Assembly: GCA_018266055.1 (NCBI GenBank)
Contig: JAFDYT010000002.1
Span: forward strand, 410,373 to 474,372
Source: Bacteroidota bacterium
GTDB lineage: Bacteria > Bacteroidota > Bacteroidia > Cytophagales > Cyclobacteriaceae
DNA length: 64,000 nt
Reading direction: 5' to 3'
Position 1 is the first letter of the stretch. Each line of letters opens with the position of its first letter. Both the position numbers and the translations under genes were made by a program. The notes under the pieces were generated by a model that was not told the origin of the DNA, searched no databases, and was given only the letters and a program-made list of their open reading frames with translations. Of the stretch, positions 53,539 through 62,718 are shown in pieces.

Positions 53539-55818
53539 TCAGAGGTGTTCGTTTTTCTCATGAAGCTGCGCATCTACCACGGCAATGGCGGCCATGTTCA
53601 CAATCTCGCGAATGGAGCTTCCCAATTGAAGGACGTGCACCGGTTTTTTCATACCCAGCAAAATGGGTCCTATCGCTTCGGCGCCGCCTATTTCCATCAA
53701 CAGTTTATAGGCAATATTCGCAGAAGCGAGGTTAGGGAAAATCAGTGTGTTGGCGCCTTGCTTGGCCAGCGCGCTGAACGGATAAATCTCCTGCTGTAGC
53801 TCTGTATCAAATGCCACGTTGGCCTGGATGTCGCCATCCAAAATCAGGTTGGGATATTTTTCTTTCGCGATGCGCACTGCCTCGCGTGTTTTTTCGGGCA
53901 AGACACCTTTGCTTGAGCCGAAATTAGAATACGACAACATCGCCACTCGCGGTTCGATGTCGAAGAACTTCACACCCCGCGACGCAAGACCGATAATGTC
54001 GGCAAGCTCGTCGGCCGACGGGTCAACGTTTACAGTACAATCGGCAAAGAAGAAAGTTCCTTTTTTGTTCATAATAATGTACATGCCCGCCACACGTTTC
54101 ACGTCTGGCGCAAGCCCGATGATTTGCAGCGAAGGCAGAATCGTTTTCGAATAGTCTTTGGTAAGACCCGATACCAGTGCATCGGCTTCGCCAAATTCAA
54201 GCATCATGGCGCCAAACGCATTACGGTCGCGCATCTGGCGAAGTGCATCCTGATAAGTTACTCCTTTGCGCGCGCGAATCTGATGATAGGCTTTCGCATA
54301 TTTTTCGGTGAGTTCTTTTTCTTCGCGCGGGTCGATGATTTTGCAATCGCCAAGTTCGAGATGATGTTCTTTCACCAGGCGGTCGATTTCTGCGCGACTT
54401 CCAAGCAAAATGGGTTGCCCGATTTTTTCATCCTGAATGATCTGCACCGCTTTCAATACTTTCAGGTGATCAGCTTCCGCAAACAAAATACGTTTCGGTT
54501 TTTTCTTGGCGAGATCAATAATCCGTGAAGTAAGTTTCTGATCAATGCCGATGCGCTTGAGCAGGTCGTCGTTGTACTTTGCCCAGTCGGTAATAGGATT
54601 GTTGGCGATGCCCGAATCCATGGCTGCCTTAGCCACGGCCGGAGAAACAGTAGTGATCAACCGGGGGTCAAGCGGTTTTGGAATGAGATAATCTTTACCA
54701 AACTGAATTTTATCTACACCGTATGCCTGAAACACAATGTCCGGCACAGGTTCTTTAGCTAAAGCTGAAAGCGCGCGCACCGCGGCGAGCTTCATGGCCT
54801 CGTTGATTTCAGTAGCACGCACGTCGAGGGCGCCACGAAAAATATACGGGAACCCGAGCACGTTGTTGATCTGGTTAGGATGATCCGAGCGACCCGTACC
54901 CATGATGATGTCAGGGCGGGTTCGTTTGGCGAGGTGATAATCAATTTCAGGATTAGGATTTGCCAACGCAAACACAATCGGATCTTTGGCCATCGCCAGG
55001 ATGTCTTCAGGTTTTAGAATATCAGCTACGGATAATCCTACAAAAACATCTGCACCTTTAATCGCTTCCTGAAGGGTGGTGATTTTACGGTCGGTGGCAA
55101 ACTCCAGCTTGCTTGCATCAAGGCCAGGCCTGTCTTTGTGAATCACGCCTTTGCTATCGCACATGATGAGGTTCGATTTCTTCAAACCCAATGCGAGGTA
55201 TAATTTCGTGCATGAAACTGCGGCCGCGCCGGCTCCATTCACTACCAGTACTATTTCTTCAATTTTCTTTCCCGACACTTCTAGCGCATTGAGCAACGCA
55301 GCACTTGAAATAATCGCCGTGCCATGCTGGTCGTCGTGCATGATGGGAATGTTCATCTTCTCGCGCAGCACGGTTTCAATTTTAAAACACTCCGGCGCTT
55401 TGATGTCTTCGAGGTTAATTCCGCCAAACGTAGGTTCAAGTGATTTTACGATCTCTATAAATTTATCCGGATCCTCTTCGTTGATTTCGATATCAAAACT
55501 GTCGATGCCCGCGTATTTTTTAAAGAGCACGGCTTTTCCTTCCATCACCGGTTTGGCGGCTTCGGGGCCAATGTTTCCAAGTCCCAACACGGCGGTGCCG
55601 TTGGAGATGACAGCCACGAGATTTCCTTTGCTGGTGTATTTATAAACGTCTTCGCGGTTAGCGGCAATTTCTTTGCAAGGTTCGGCTACACCGGGTGAGT
55701 ATGCGAGGGCAAGGTCAAGTTGCGTGCTCAGCTCTTTGGTGGGTGTAACTTCAATTTTGCCCGGTTGTCCTTTGGTGTGATAATCGAGGGCATCTTGCTT
55801 ACGGATTTTGATAGACAT
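53539..55818 (-). CDS. maeB: NADP-dependent malic enzyme with phosphotransacetylase-like domain
   Basis: Oxidative decarboxylation of malate to pyruvate with NADP. The 759-residue protein is the multidomain MaeB form: N-terminal malic catalytic domain (about 1-150, LALAYSPGVAEPCKEI, GLGNIGPEAAKPVMEGKA), NAD(P)-binding domain (about 155-400, IMHDDQHGTAIISSAAL, VVNGAGAAAVSC), and a C-terminal domain related to phosphotransacetylase (about 425-755) with regulatory rather than catalytic roles in the family. Confidence 0.95.
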   Translation of the reverse strand: MSIKIRKQDALDYHTKGQPGKIEVTPTKELSTQLDLALAYSPGVAEPCKEIAANREDVYKYTSKGNLVAVISNGTAVLGLGNIGPEAAKPVMEGKAVLFKKYAGIDSFDIEINEEDPDKFIEIVKSLEPTFGGINLEDIKAPECFKIETVLREKMNIPIMHDDQHGTAIISSAALLNALEVSGKKIEEIVLVVNGAGAAAVSCTKLYLALGLKKSNLIMCDSKGVIHKDRPGLDASKLEFATDRKITTLQEAIKGADVFVGLSVADILKPEDILAMAKDPIVFALANPNPEIDYHLAKRTRPDIIMGTGRSDHPNQINNVLGFPYIFRGALDVRATEINEAMKLAAVRALSALAKEPVPDIVFQAYGVDKIQFGKDYLIPKPLDPRLITTVSPAVAKAAMDSGIANNPITDWAKYNDDLLKRIGIDQKLTSRIIDLAKKKPKRILFAEADHLKVLKAVQIIQDEKIGQPILLGSRAEIDRLVKEHHLELGDCKIIDPREEKELTEKYAKAYHQIRARKGVTYQDALRQMRDRNAFGAMMLEFGEADALVSGLTKDYSKTILPSLQIIGLAPDVKRVAGMYIIMNKKGTFFFADCTVNVDPSADELADIIGLASRGVKFFDIEPRVAMLSYSNFGSSKGVLPEKTREAVRIAKEKYPNLILDGDIQANVAFDTELQQEIYPFSALAKQGANTLIFPNLASANIAYKLLMEIGGAEAIGPILLGMKKPVHVLQLGSSIREIVNMAAIAVVDAQLHEKNEHL

Positions 55819-55877
55819 GTGCTGGATATTAGAAAGGGTAATTTACAATTTCTTAACAGATAAACAGGTACGATTTT

Positions 55878-56498
55878 CTACTGGTGATATTTTTTCTCTC
55901 CTGCCCGAACGGCCGTTTTTAACACATTTTCACGAGGCGGAAACGGGCAAGTGTATTTTTCAGAATACGCGCAGTAAGGGTTGTAGGCTTCGTTGAAGTC
56001 GAGCGTGATGGAAGAAGCGCCCGGAGTTTTTTTCACATCGAGATATCGGCCGGCGCCGTAAGTTTCGTTGGCGCTGGTAGCATCAGCGAATGCAAGAAAC
56101 AATGTGCCACGATATTCAGCGTCGTCCATGATTTCAAGAATCAGAAGCTTGCAATCTTCTTTGTTCAACTGAAACTCAGCGTACGCATATTCGAGATATT
56201 TTTTTTCGAGCCCATCGCTGGTAGGCAACGTGATCACTTTTTTGTTTTCAATCGGCACGAGGCGTGCGCTGACGCGGTAATTTAAATCAGCCGGAAAATA
56301 ATTCAGGCGTGTGAAATTTTTTCGCTCCTCACCAAAAGGCGATTCATCGCTTGAGCGCATGAAGTCATTTTTTGCTTCGCGCTCGTCGTTCAGCTTTTTG
56401 GCATACTCAGGATTTGAAGAATCTTGCTGGAACGAATAAAAAATTACTACGCCGATAATTAAAATAATAATGCCGATAAAAATAGTTCTGCCGCTCAT
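55878..56498 (-). CDS. DUF1684-family membrane-anchored protein
   Basis: A 206-residue protein with one N-terminal membrane segment (about 5-23) and the DUF1684 body: YFPADLNYRVSARL, GTLFLAFADATSANETYGAGRYLD, then the end motif DFNEAYNPYCAYSEKYTCPFPPRENVL. The function of DUF1684 is unknown. It lies 15 bases downstream of the serine hydrolase gene. Confidence 0.88.
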   Translation of the reverse strand: MSGRTIFIGIIILIIGVVIFYSFQQDSSNPEYAKKLNDEREAKNDFMRSSDESPFGEERKNFTRLNYFPADLNYRVSARLVPIENKKVITLPTSDGLEKKYLEYAYAEFQLNKEDCKLLILEIMDDAEYRGTLFLAFADATSANETYGAGRYLDVKKTPGASSITLDFNEAYNPYCAYSEKYTCPFPPRENVLKTAVRAGEKKYHQ

Positions 56499-56513
56499 GG
56501 TTCAGTTTTTTTC

Positions 56514-57767
56514 TTACAAGGGTCGCCTGGGCTTCCACTGATTAATCGAGTCCAGGTAGCGATCGTAAATTTTTAAGAAGTGAGGAATTCCCTGGTCGGC
56601 TACCATACCAGGCGAATTGACCAGCAAGGCGATGCCAATTTTTCTTTTCTGATCGATGGCTACTTCGCAGCGATAGTTGTTGACGTATCCACCGTGATAG
56701 GCCACCGTATCGTCGTTGAAGGTGATGATTCTCCAGCCCAGTGCATAAAACGATTTGCGCACTCTTTTCCATTGCCAGAAGTTGAGGTTGCGCGCTACGG
56801 CTCTTACCTGTGGCTCGAACAATTCGTTCACACGATCCCTGGGCAGCACGTCGGGGCGACTGCCCATCATGGCTTTCAGCCACAACGCCATGTCCTGAAT
56901 GCTTGCATTCAATCCACCGGCAGGGACAACAGAATAATACGCCGACGAAATGGACCTTGGCTTCATAAAAAAATGTGGACGCGCTACATTTCCGTTCACC
57001 ATTATTTTTTCGAACGAAGCCGAAGCATCGCTCATGTGCAGTGGCAGGAATAGTTTTTCGGTAAACAAATCTTCCAGTTTTTTTCCTGTGGCACGCTCCA
57101 TCACTTTGCCGATCAGGCTAAAGCCTACGTTCTGATAACTGTAGAGCTCGCCGGGTTTACCGATCAAATCCAAATCCTGAAGATGATGAACCAGCGTATC
57201 GAAGGGAGTATGTTCTTCGATCATGCCGGTGAAAGCGTGATAGGGCAAGCCGATGGTGTGCGACAACACATGGCGAAGTGTGAGGGACTGAGTTGCCGAT
57301 GCTGATTTCAGTTTAAACTCAGGAATGTATTTGACGACCGGATCATCCCAGTGAATTATTTTTTCATTCACCAAAATGGATGCGAGACTTGCCGTGACAC
57401 TTTTTGAAACGGAGCCCAGACGAAATACTGTTCGCGTATTTACTGAATCAGGCTGCTGTGTATCCCGCAGCCCATAGCCTTTCAAAAAAATTATGCTGGT
57501 GTCGCGAACTACAGCCAACGCGGCTCCCGGTGCCTGACCATTGGCCATCGCCATTTTGATAAAGCTTTCAAACTCTTTCAGCGACGCTTCAACAAACGGA
57601 TTTTGTTCTTTGGCTACATACGCCGGTTTATCGGCGGGCCAGGTTCCATTCGTCGAGTCTTTACGTGAAGTCGCTTTTAACTCATGTTTTTTTTGTGGGA
57701 AAAGAAAAAAACTCATCCCGACGACTACCACCAACACTATTGAAAGTAAAATTTTCAATCCCTTCAT
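56514..57767 (-). CDS. Membrane-anchored serine hydrolase, class C beta-lactamase family
   Basis: A 417-residue protein with an N-terminal membrane anchor (about 4-24). Catalytic motifs are Ser119-x-x-Lys122 (LGSVSKSV) and YQN (about 214, LYSYQNVGFS). The third motif, usually HTG or KTG, reads HGG (AYHGGYV). It lies 10 bases downstream of radC; a second member of the family is at 39423-40538. Substrate unknown. Confidence 0.88.
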   Translation of the reverse strand: MKGLKILLSIVLVVVVGMSFFLFPQKKHELKATSRKDSTNGTWPADKPAYVAKEQNPFVEASLKEFESFIKMAMANGQAPGAALAVVRDTSIIFLKGYGLRDTQQPDSVNTRTVFRLGSVSKSVTASLASILVNEKIIHWDDPVVKYIPEFKLKSASATQSLTLRHVLSHTIGLPYHAFTGMIEEHTPFDTLVHHLQDLDLIGKPGELYSYQNVGFSLIGKVMERATGKKLEDLFTEKLFLPLHMSDASASFEKIMVNGNVARPHFFMKPRSISSAYYSVVPAGGLNASIQDMALWLKAMMGSRPDVLPRDRVNELFEPQVRAVARNLNFWQWKRVRKSFYALGWRIITFNDDTVAYHGGYVNNYRCEVAIDQKRKIGIALLVNSPGMVADQGIPHFLKIYDRYLDSINQWKPRRPL

Positions 57768-57777
57768 TCTTTACAAA

Positions 57778-58479
57778 TCAAATTACTCCTTCGTCGGCAA
57801 AGCTATAATATTTGTCGCGTGCGATAATCAAATGATCAAGTAAGGAAATATCAAGCAGCTTTCCTGCTTCTTTTATTTTTTTGGTAAGCGTGATGTCACT
57901 TTCGCTGGGTTTCATATTCCCAGAAGGGTGATTGTGCGCTACGATGATGGCGCTGGCCAGTTCTTCCACAGCAAGTTTGAAAATAATTTTCGGGTCAGCC
58001 ACCGTGCCGCTTACACCACCTTCGCTTATTTTTTTCTTTTTGATCAGCCGGTTCGCCCGATTGAGCAGCAGCACCCAAAACTCTTCGTGTGGCAAATCCA
58101 TCAGCTCGCCGCGAATCAACTCGACGGCTGTTTTTGATCCGTCTATTTTTGGTTTCTCATCGGGGCTTTGGTCTTTGCGCCGCCGGCCCAACTCCAGCGC
58201 AGCCACAATCGTGATAGCACGCGCTTCGCCGATGCCTTTGGCTTTCATAAGTTCTTTTACCGTGAGCTTTGCAAGGCTGTCGAGATTGTTATCAACATGT
58301 GCCAGTACTTTTTTGGCCACGTCCACCGCGCTGAGTTTGGTAGTTCCTGATCCTAATAAGATTGCGATCAACTCGGCATCAGATAACGCTGATGTTCCTT
58401 TGAGCAAAAGTTTTTCGCGAGGCCTGTCTTCCGGCGACCAGCTTTTGATGTTGAGTGATTGGCCATCTTCTATTTTCAT
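57778..58479 (-). CDS. radC: RadC family JAB/MPN-domain protein
   Basis: A 233-residue UPF0758 protein: an N-terminal helix-hairpin-helix (KGIGEARAITIVAALELGRR) and a C-terminal MPN+ metalloprotease-like domain with the metal motif AHNHPSGNMKPSESD (HxHx6-D pattern). Despite the name, a role in radiation resistance is not established. It follows prfB by 27 bases. Confidence 0.93.
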   Translation of the reverse strand: MKIEDGQSLNIKSWSPEDRPREKLLLKGTSALSDAELIAILLGSGTTKLSAVDVAKKVLAHVDNNLDSLAKLTVKELMKAKGIGEARAITIVAALELGRRRKDQSPDEKPKIDGSKTAVELIRGELMDLPHEEFWVLLLNRANRLIKKKKISEGGVSGTVADPKIIFKLAVEELASAIIVAHNHPSGNMKPSESDITLTKKIKEAGKLLDISLLDHLIIARDKYYSFADEGVI

Positions 58480-58506
58480 CCGGAAAAATTACACCACAAA
58501 TCAGAT

Positions 58507-59602
58507 TTAATTGGTTGTCTTCTCCTGCGCTTCCAATAAAAAGGCTTTGATAAAATCATCAAGGTCGCCATCAAGTACGTTTTGCGCATCGGTGCGTTCC
58601 ACGGCCGTGCGTGCGTCTTTCACCAGTTTGTAAGGATGCAACACATAGTTGCGTATCTGCGAGCCGAAATCAATTTTCATTTTGCCCGCTTCAATCTTAT
58701 CGCGCTCTGCGTTGCGCTTTTCCAACTCGCGCTGATACAATTTCGATTTCAACATCTGCATGGCTCGCTCGCGGTTAGCGTGCTGGCTACGTTCCACCTG
58801 GCACACAATCACAATGCCTGTGGGCTTGTGCGTGAGTTGCACTTTGGTTTCCACCTTGTTTACATTCTGACCGCCGGCACCACCTGATCGTGAAGTTTGC
58901 AACTCTACATCGGCCGGGTTTACTTCTATCTCTATGGTGTTGTCCACTTTGGGATACACGAAGATGGAAGCAAATGACGTGTGCCTGCGTTGGTTGGAGT
59001 CGAACGGCGAGATGCGCACCAGACGATGCACGCCGATTTCTGATTTTAATTTTCCGTAAGCAAAAGGTCCTTCAAATTCCAGCGTCGCGGATTTTATTCC
59101 CGCCACGTCGCCGGATTGATAATCGATCTGCGAAACTTTGTAGCCGCTCTTTTCTCCCCACATGATGTACATGCGGTTGAGCATATCGGCCCAGTCCTGA
59201 CTTTCCGTTCCGCCTGCACCGGGATTAATTTCCATCACCGCGCTGAGCTGATCTTCCTCTTTGCTTAACATTTTTTTGAACTCCAGCTCTTCAATTGCTT
59301 TTGAAGTAGCCAGATATTCACGGTCAAGTTCATCTTCGCTCACGTCGCCGGCTTCGTGAAATTCGTTGAGCACCTGAAGGTCGTCCAGTTGCTTGGTCAC
59401 TTTTTCGTACGCGTCAGTCCATACCTTTTTTGTGCGGATGCTTTTCAACAGAAGCTCAGCCTGTTTGGGGTTATTCCAAAAATCGGATTGATGCGAAATC
59501 GCCTCTTCGTCTTGAATCTCTACAATCTTGCGATCGTAGTCAAAGATACCTCCTCAAAGCCACTGTACGGGCTATCAAGTCTTTCAACTTGTCTATAGTC
59601 AT
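58507..59602 (-). CDS. prfB: Peptide chain release factor 2, with programmed +1 frameshift
   Basis: RF2 terminates translation at UGA and UAA. The gene is read in two parts: codons 1-20 (59602-59543, [20 protein letters not shown]) up to an in-frame TGA at 59542-59540, and then, after skipping base 59542, GAC at 59541-59539 and onward to 58507. The full protein is about 364 residues, the normal RF2 length. Beyond the shift it shows the stop-codon-recognition SPF (RISPFDSN) and the catalytic GGQ ([12 protein letters not shown]). Annotating only from 59448 loses about 51 residues. The first part has no other in-frame role, so this is autoregulated frameshifting, not a broken gene. Confidence 0.96.
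59539..59554 (-). promoter_or_regulatory. prfB programmed frameshift site
   Basis: On the minus strand AGGAGG (59554-59549), TAT, then CTT TGA C. The Shine-Dalgarno-like stimulator, its 3-base spacing to the slippery CTT, and the following TGA C all match the classical prfB signal of E. coli, which reads AGGGGG. Low RF2 levels favour slippage past the UGA, closing the autoregulatory loop. Confidence 0.95.
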
Positions 59603-59651
59603 AAGAATAAAATTTTGCGAAGGTAATCAGTTGACGCGAGAAAACTAATTA

Positions 59652-60161
59652 TCAGTGCTGATAAAATGGCGAATTGTAGTCGATGGTGTGAAGAAAATAG
59701 CCGCTGCCCACGTGCTGATAGCGTGGTGGTTTGATCATCAGAAAAATTAATCCGGCGCCAGCCGCGATAGAAGATGCTTTGATGACCGACGGGTCAATAT
59801 CCTGACTTCCTATGTTATTGACTGAATAATTGAGGCGGTCTAATGCGATATAGCCAAGCCCGCCGATGAGCAGTGCCCCTCCTACTATTTTGGTATAGCC
59901 AGCACCACGCTGCTTGTGCACATCGACTTTCAAAATATCTTTAAACTGAATCGTGTCGCTGGAGGTGATCATGTAAAAATCATAAAGCTCGATGATGTGA
60001 CCTTCGGTGTAGCGGTGATTTTTCTTGAGAATCAGACGGATGTACTGGCCTTCGCCAAACCGGGCGACGATATCGCCGCGATGCAGCATCACGAGTTGCT
60101 TTTGTGAAAAGCCTGAGCCTGCTACTATCAGAAGCAAGCTTAGTAGAACAATTTTTTTCAT
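59652..60161 (-). CDS. Exported protein of unknown function
   Basis: A 169-residue protein with a signal peptide (about 1-19, ending GFSQ), a beta-rich stretch (LHRGDIVARFGEGQYIRLILKKN, HIIELYDFYMITSSDTIQFKDILKVDV) and two Gly-rich hydrophobic segments (about 90-108 and 131-144). No family recognised with confidence. It is 3 bases downstream of the SIMPL gene and 49 bases upstream of prfB. Confidence 0.72.
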   Translation of the reverse strand: MKKIVLLSLLLIVAGSGFSQKQLVMLHRGDIVARFGEGQYIRLILKKNHRYTEGHIIELYDFYMITSSDTIQFKDILKVDVHKQRGAGYTKIVGGALLIGGLGYIALDRLNYSVNNIGSQDIDPSVIKASSIAAGAGLIFLMIKPPRYQHVGSGYFLHTIDYNSPFYQH

Positions 60162-60164
60162 TCG

Positions 60165-60857
60165 CTACTTTAATTCAAACCGCACAAGAATAGAATACTC
60201 CAACACCATTTTCCTAAAATCAACATCTTCAAACTTAATATGAGCTAAACTAGAGCCATAAATGGAAGAAGTATTTGCCGATATCCTCTCTATATCAACA
60301 TTATCAACTTCTTGAATAAAAATCGCTCGTCCGATATTTTGATCGATTGCTTTAGCCAACGCTAAGGCTTTTTCTCTTGCGGCCTTGATCGCGTTGATTT
60401 TTACCTCTTTGCGAAACTCTGCCACTTGGGTATGATCAACATGATCGATGGAGACATTGGAGATATCTATTTTCTCAAGCTCAAGAAAGACTTTACTCGC
60501 CGTTGCCGCATCGTGAACCGTTAGCAAGTACTCTTTGGTAACAATCACATCCGATTTAGTAAACACTTTGCCGCGAAAGAAACTGAGTAGGTCATTCAGC
60601 TTCAAATCTTTCTTCACATCAATGCCCAGCTCCTGAAATTTTGAAATCATCTGAGATTCCAACACCGTCACTGGTACGCGGTTTTTTGTGTCTTTTTCGC
60701 TGAGTACAATTTTTATATAAATCAAATCAGGAACTATCGAAAGCTGAGCCTTTCCGGTAACCTCAATATAATTCTGATCGATAAAATTTTTCTCGCCGGT
60801 TTGCGCATTCGCGAAAGCGAAACAAAACATTACAAAAAATCCAAAAAGATATTTCAT
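60165..60857 (-). CDS. SIMPL-domain (DUF541) exported protein
   Basis: A 230-residue protein with a signal peptide (about 1-18, ending ANAQ) and a SIMPL/DUF541 domain: IEVTGKAQLSIVPDLIYIKIVLSEKD, then AREKALALAKAIDQNIGRAIFIQEVDN. The domain is widespread in envelope proteins, sometimes tied to stress; exact function unknown. It lies 59 bases downstream of cdsA. Confidence 0.88.
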   Translation of the reverse strand: MKYLFGFFVMFCFAFANAQTGEKNFIDQNYIEVTGKAQLSIVPDLIYIKIVLSEKDTKNRVPVTVLESQMISKFQELGIDVKKDLKLNDLLSFFRGKVFTKSDVIVTKEYLLTVHDAATASKVFLELEKIDISNVSIDHVDHTQVAEFRKEVKINAIKAAREKALALAKAIDQNIGRAIFIQEVDNVDIERISANTSSIYGSSLAHIKFEDVDFRKMVLEYSILVRFELK

Positions 60858-60916
60858 GACTATTTATTTACAGGCGAATAGAAACGCTTCAGTAAAATAA
60901 AATTACATCTTTCTGA

Positions 60917-61738
60917 TCAAAAAATTTCCAGAAAGGCTACGATGAAGGGCGCCGAGATAAAAAGGCCGTCGAAGCGATCGAGGAAACCACCATGGCCCGG
61001 AAGACTGTTGCCACTGTCTTTGATTTCAATGCTTCGCTTAAGCAGCGACTCCACCAGATCGCCATACGTACCACCGATGATGATAATCGGCCCGATGCAC
61101 AACCACTGCCACAAAGCCAGCGATGTAAAATACACCGAGGCTCCGTACGCAAAAACCATAGCCAGTATGGCACCGCCGACAAAACCTTCCCACGATTTTT
61201 TGGGCGAGATGCGCTCAAACAATTTTCGTTTTCCAAAAATTGATCCGGCGAAATATGCGCCTGTGTCTGTTGCCCAAAGAATCAAAAGGCTTCCTAAAAT
61301 AATCTGGTAGTTGTATTTCTCGTTTTCATAGGCTGCAATGTTGAGCAGCGCGAATGGAACTGCGTTGTAGAAAATACCCAGGAAGGTAATGGCGATGTTG
61401 GTAAATGGCTTCCGCTCAAATTGCTTGTACAACTTGATGATGTACACACACGACACAAGCGGAAAGATGAGGTAATAATATTTGGGCGACACTTCGCCAC
61501 GCTCAATAAAAAAGGAAAGTGAATAGATAGCGAGTCCGCAAAACAGTCCAAATGTTTTTTGCGGAACCATGCCATCAAGGCCAGAGAGTTTGTAAAACTC
61601 AAGCATGGAAAACAAAACGATGATGAAGAACACGAGGAAGTAAGTCCACTCGCTAAAGGCTACGCCAAAAATTATTCCGGCGGCGCCAAGGATGCCGGTG
61701 ATCAGTCGGGGAACGAGGTTAGAGAATTTACTGGCCAT
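60917..61738 (-). CDS. cdsA: Phosphatidate cytidylyltransferase
   Basis: Makes CDP-diacylglycerol from phosphatidate and CTP, the branch point of phospholipid synthesis. The start is ATG 61738 (MASKFSNLVPRLITGILGAAGII); a longer reading to 61855 runs through the preceding gene without homology. The 273-residue, multi-span membrane protein carries the signature SLLKRSIEIKDSGNSLPGHGGFLDRFD near the C-terminus. Its start overlaps the CPBP gene by 11 bases. Confidence 0.94.
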   Translation of the reverse strand: MASKFSNLVPRLITGILGAAGIIFGVAFSEWTYFLVFFIIVLFSMLEFYKLSGLDGMVPQKTFGLFCGLAIYSLSFFIERGEVSPKYYYLIFPLVSCVYIIKLYKQFERKPFTNIAITFLGIFYNAVPFALLNIAAYENEKYNYQIILGSLLILWATDTGAYFAGSIFGKRKLFERISPKKSWEGFVGGAILAMVFAYGASVYFTSLALWQWLCIGPIIIIGGTYGDLVESLLKRSIEIKDSGNSLPGHGGFLDRFDGLFISAPFIVAFLEIF

Positions 61739-62648
61739 CCGGTTGAGTTCTTTTTTTGTCGAAAAATAATTTAAAATAGTAGAGCAGTGCTGCGCCGAGC
61801 AACGCAGAGAAAATGGCGGCTGGCCACGGCGCAGCGTCAGGAGAATCGATGTCAATGTCGATTACGCCAAGCTGGCGTAAGTAGATCATCACCACGGAGA
61901 ATGAATTGTTGGTGAAATGAGCGAACATCGGCACGGCGATATTGCCAGACCAGTAGTACAAATAGCCGAAGAGCGCACCCAATAGCATGCGTGGAACGAA
62001 TCCAAAAAACTGAACGTGAATGGCGCTGAACAAAAAGGCAGAAGCCCATATTGCCACGTGAATATTTTTGGTGCCTCGGTAAAACTCGTTTTGTATAATT
62101 CCGCGAAACAAAAACTCTTCGCAAATTCCAGCCAGTACTCCAACTACGATGATGGCGGTAATAAACTCGACAGGCGAATGAAAGTCGGTGAACATTTTAG
62201 TGAGCGCCGCCAACTCGTCTTCTTTCAGGCGCGCCCAGTCTTCAAATGCTTTTAGGAATTCCGGGAATTTGATATTCTGATTCCATTCAATAACTACAGA
62301 GTCTGCGATGGTGAACATCAAGACTAATCCGAGCACCATCGGAATCGAAAAAAGAAAAAATGGCTTTTTGATAAAGTAATTCGATTGTCCATTTCTGAAA
62401 ATCCGAAGTGTAAGAAACGGAAAAAGCAAGAAGCTAAATAGTGAAACGACACCTTGCATCACCAGCAGCGGCGTACTTAAATTCTCTCCGGAAGAATTCT
62501 GAATGGCTTGAAAGAAATTGTGGTCACCCTGATAAATCATCGACCCCAGTAAAGCGCCAACCCCGGATCCTACTACCATCCCGACACCTGCACTCAACAC
62601 CACCGACAAAAGCACAAACCAAACCGGTTTTTCCTGGTATCCTTCCAT
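61728..62648 (-). CDS. CPBP-family intramembrane metalloprotease
   Basis: A 306-residue membrane protein with about seven hydrophobic segments. The CPBP/Abi motifs are present: EEFLFRG (about 190-196), a second-motif His in FSAIHVQFFG (about 218) and a third His in HFTNNSF (about 255). The family includes CAAX-prenyl-protease relatives and bacteriocin self-immunity proteins; no bacteriocin gene is nearby, so a housekeeping role is more likely. First gene of the long minus-strand run, divergent from dusB. Confidence 0.9.
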   Translation of the reverse strand: MEGYQEKPVWFVLLSVVLSAGVGMVVGSGVGALLGSMIYQGDHNFFQAIQNSSGENLSTPLLVMQGVVSLFSFLLFPFLTLRIFRNGQSNYFIKKPFFLFSIPMVLGLVLMFTIADSVVIEWNQNIKFPEFLKAFEDWARLKEDELAALTKMFTDFHSPVEFITAIIVVGVLAGICEEFLFRGIIQNEFYRGTKNIHVAIWASAFLFSAIHVQFFGFVPRMLLGALFGYLYYWSGNIAVPMFAHFTNNSFSVVMIYLRQLGVIDIDIDSPDAAPWPAAIFSALLGAALLYYFKLFFDKKRTQPDGQ

Positions 62649-62674
62649 GCTCAGGTTTTAATTACGAGAAGTAT

Positions 62675-62682
62675 TAATTTTG
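62675..62682 (+). promoter_or_regulatory. -7 element (TAATTTTG) for dusB
   Basis: Matches TAnnTTTG. The expected start near 62689 makes the TTG at 62680 (inside the element) impossible as a translation start and favours GTG at 62719. No good TTG at the -33 position. Confidence 0.55.
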
Positions 62683-62718
62683 CACGCAAACAACGGTGTT
62701 TTCATTGAATTAACCAAC

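Noticed and set aside
59448-59541. prfB beginning at an internal TTG as a single-frame gene
   Set aside because: The upstream reading with CTTTGAC and AGGAGG is the classic frameshift signal and restores the full RF2 length.
61728-62648. CPBP protein as bacteriocin immunity
   Set aside because: No precursor peptide or export gene is nearby; it heads a run of housekeeping genes.
62680-62718. TTG start of dusB
   Set aside because: The TTG lies inside a good -7 element, so it cannot be on the mRNA; the GTG at 62719 matches the family N-terminus.
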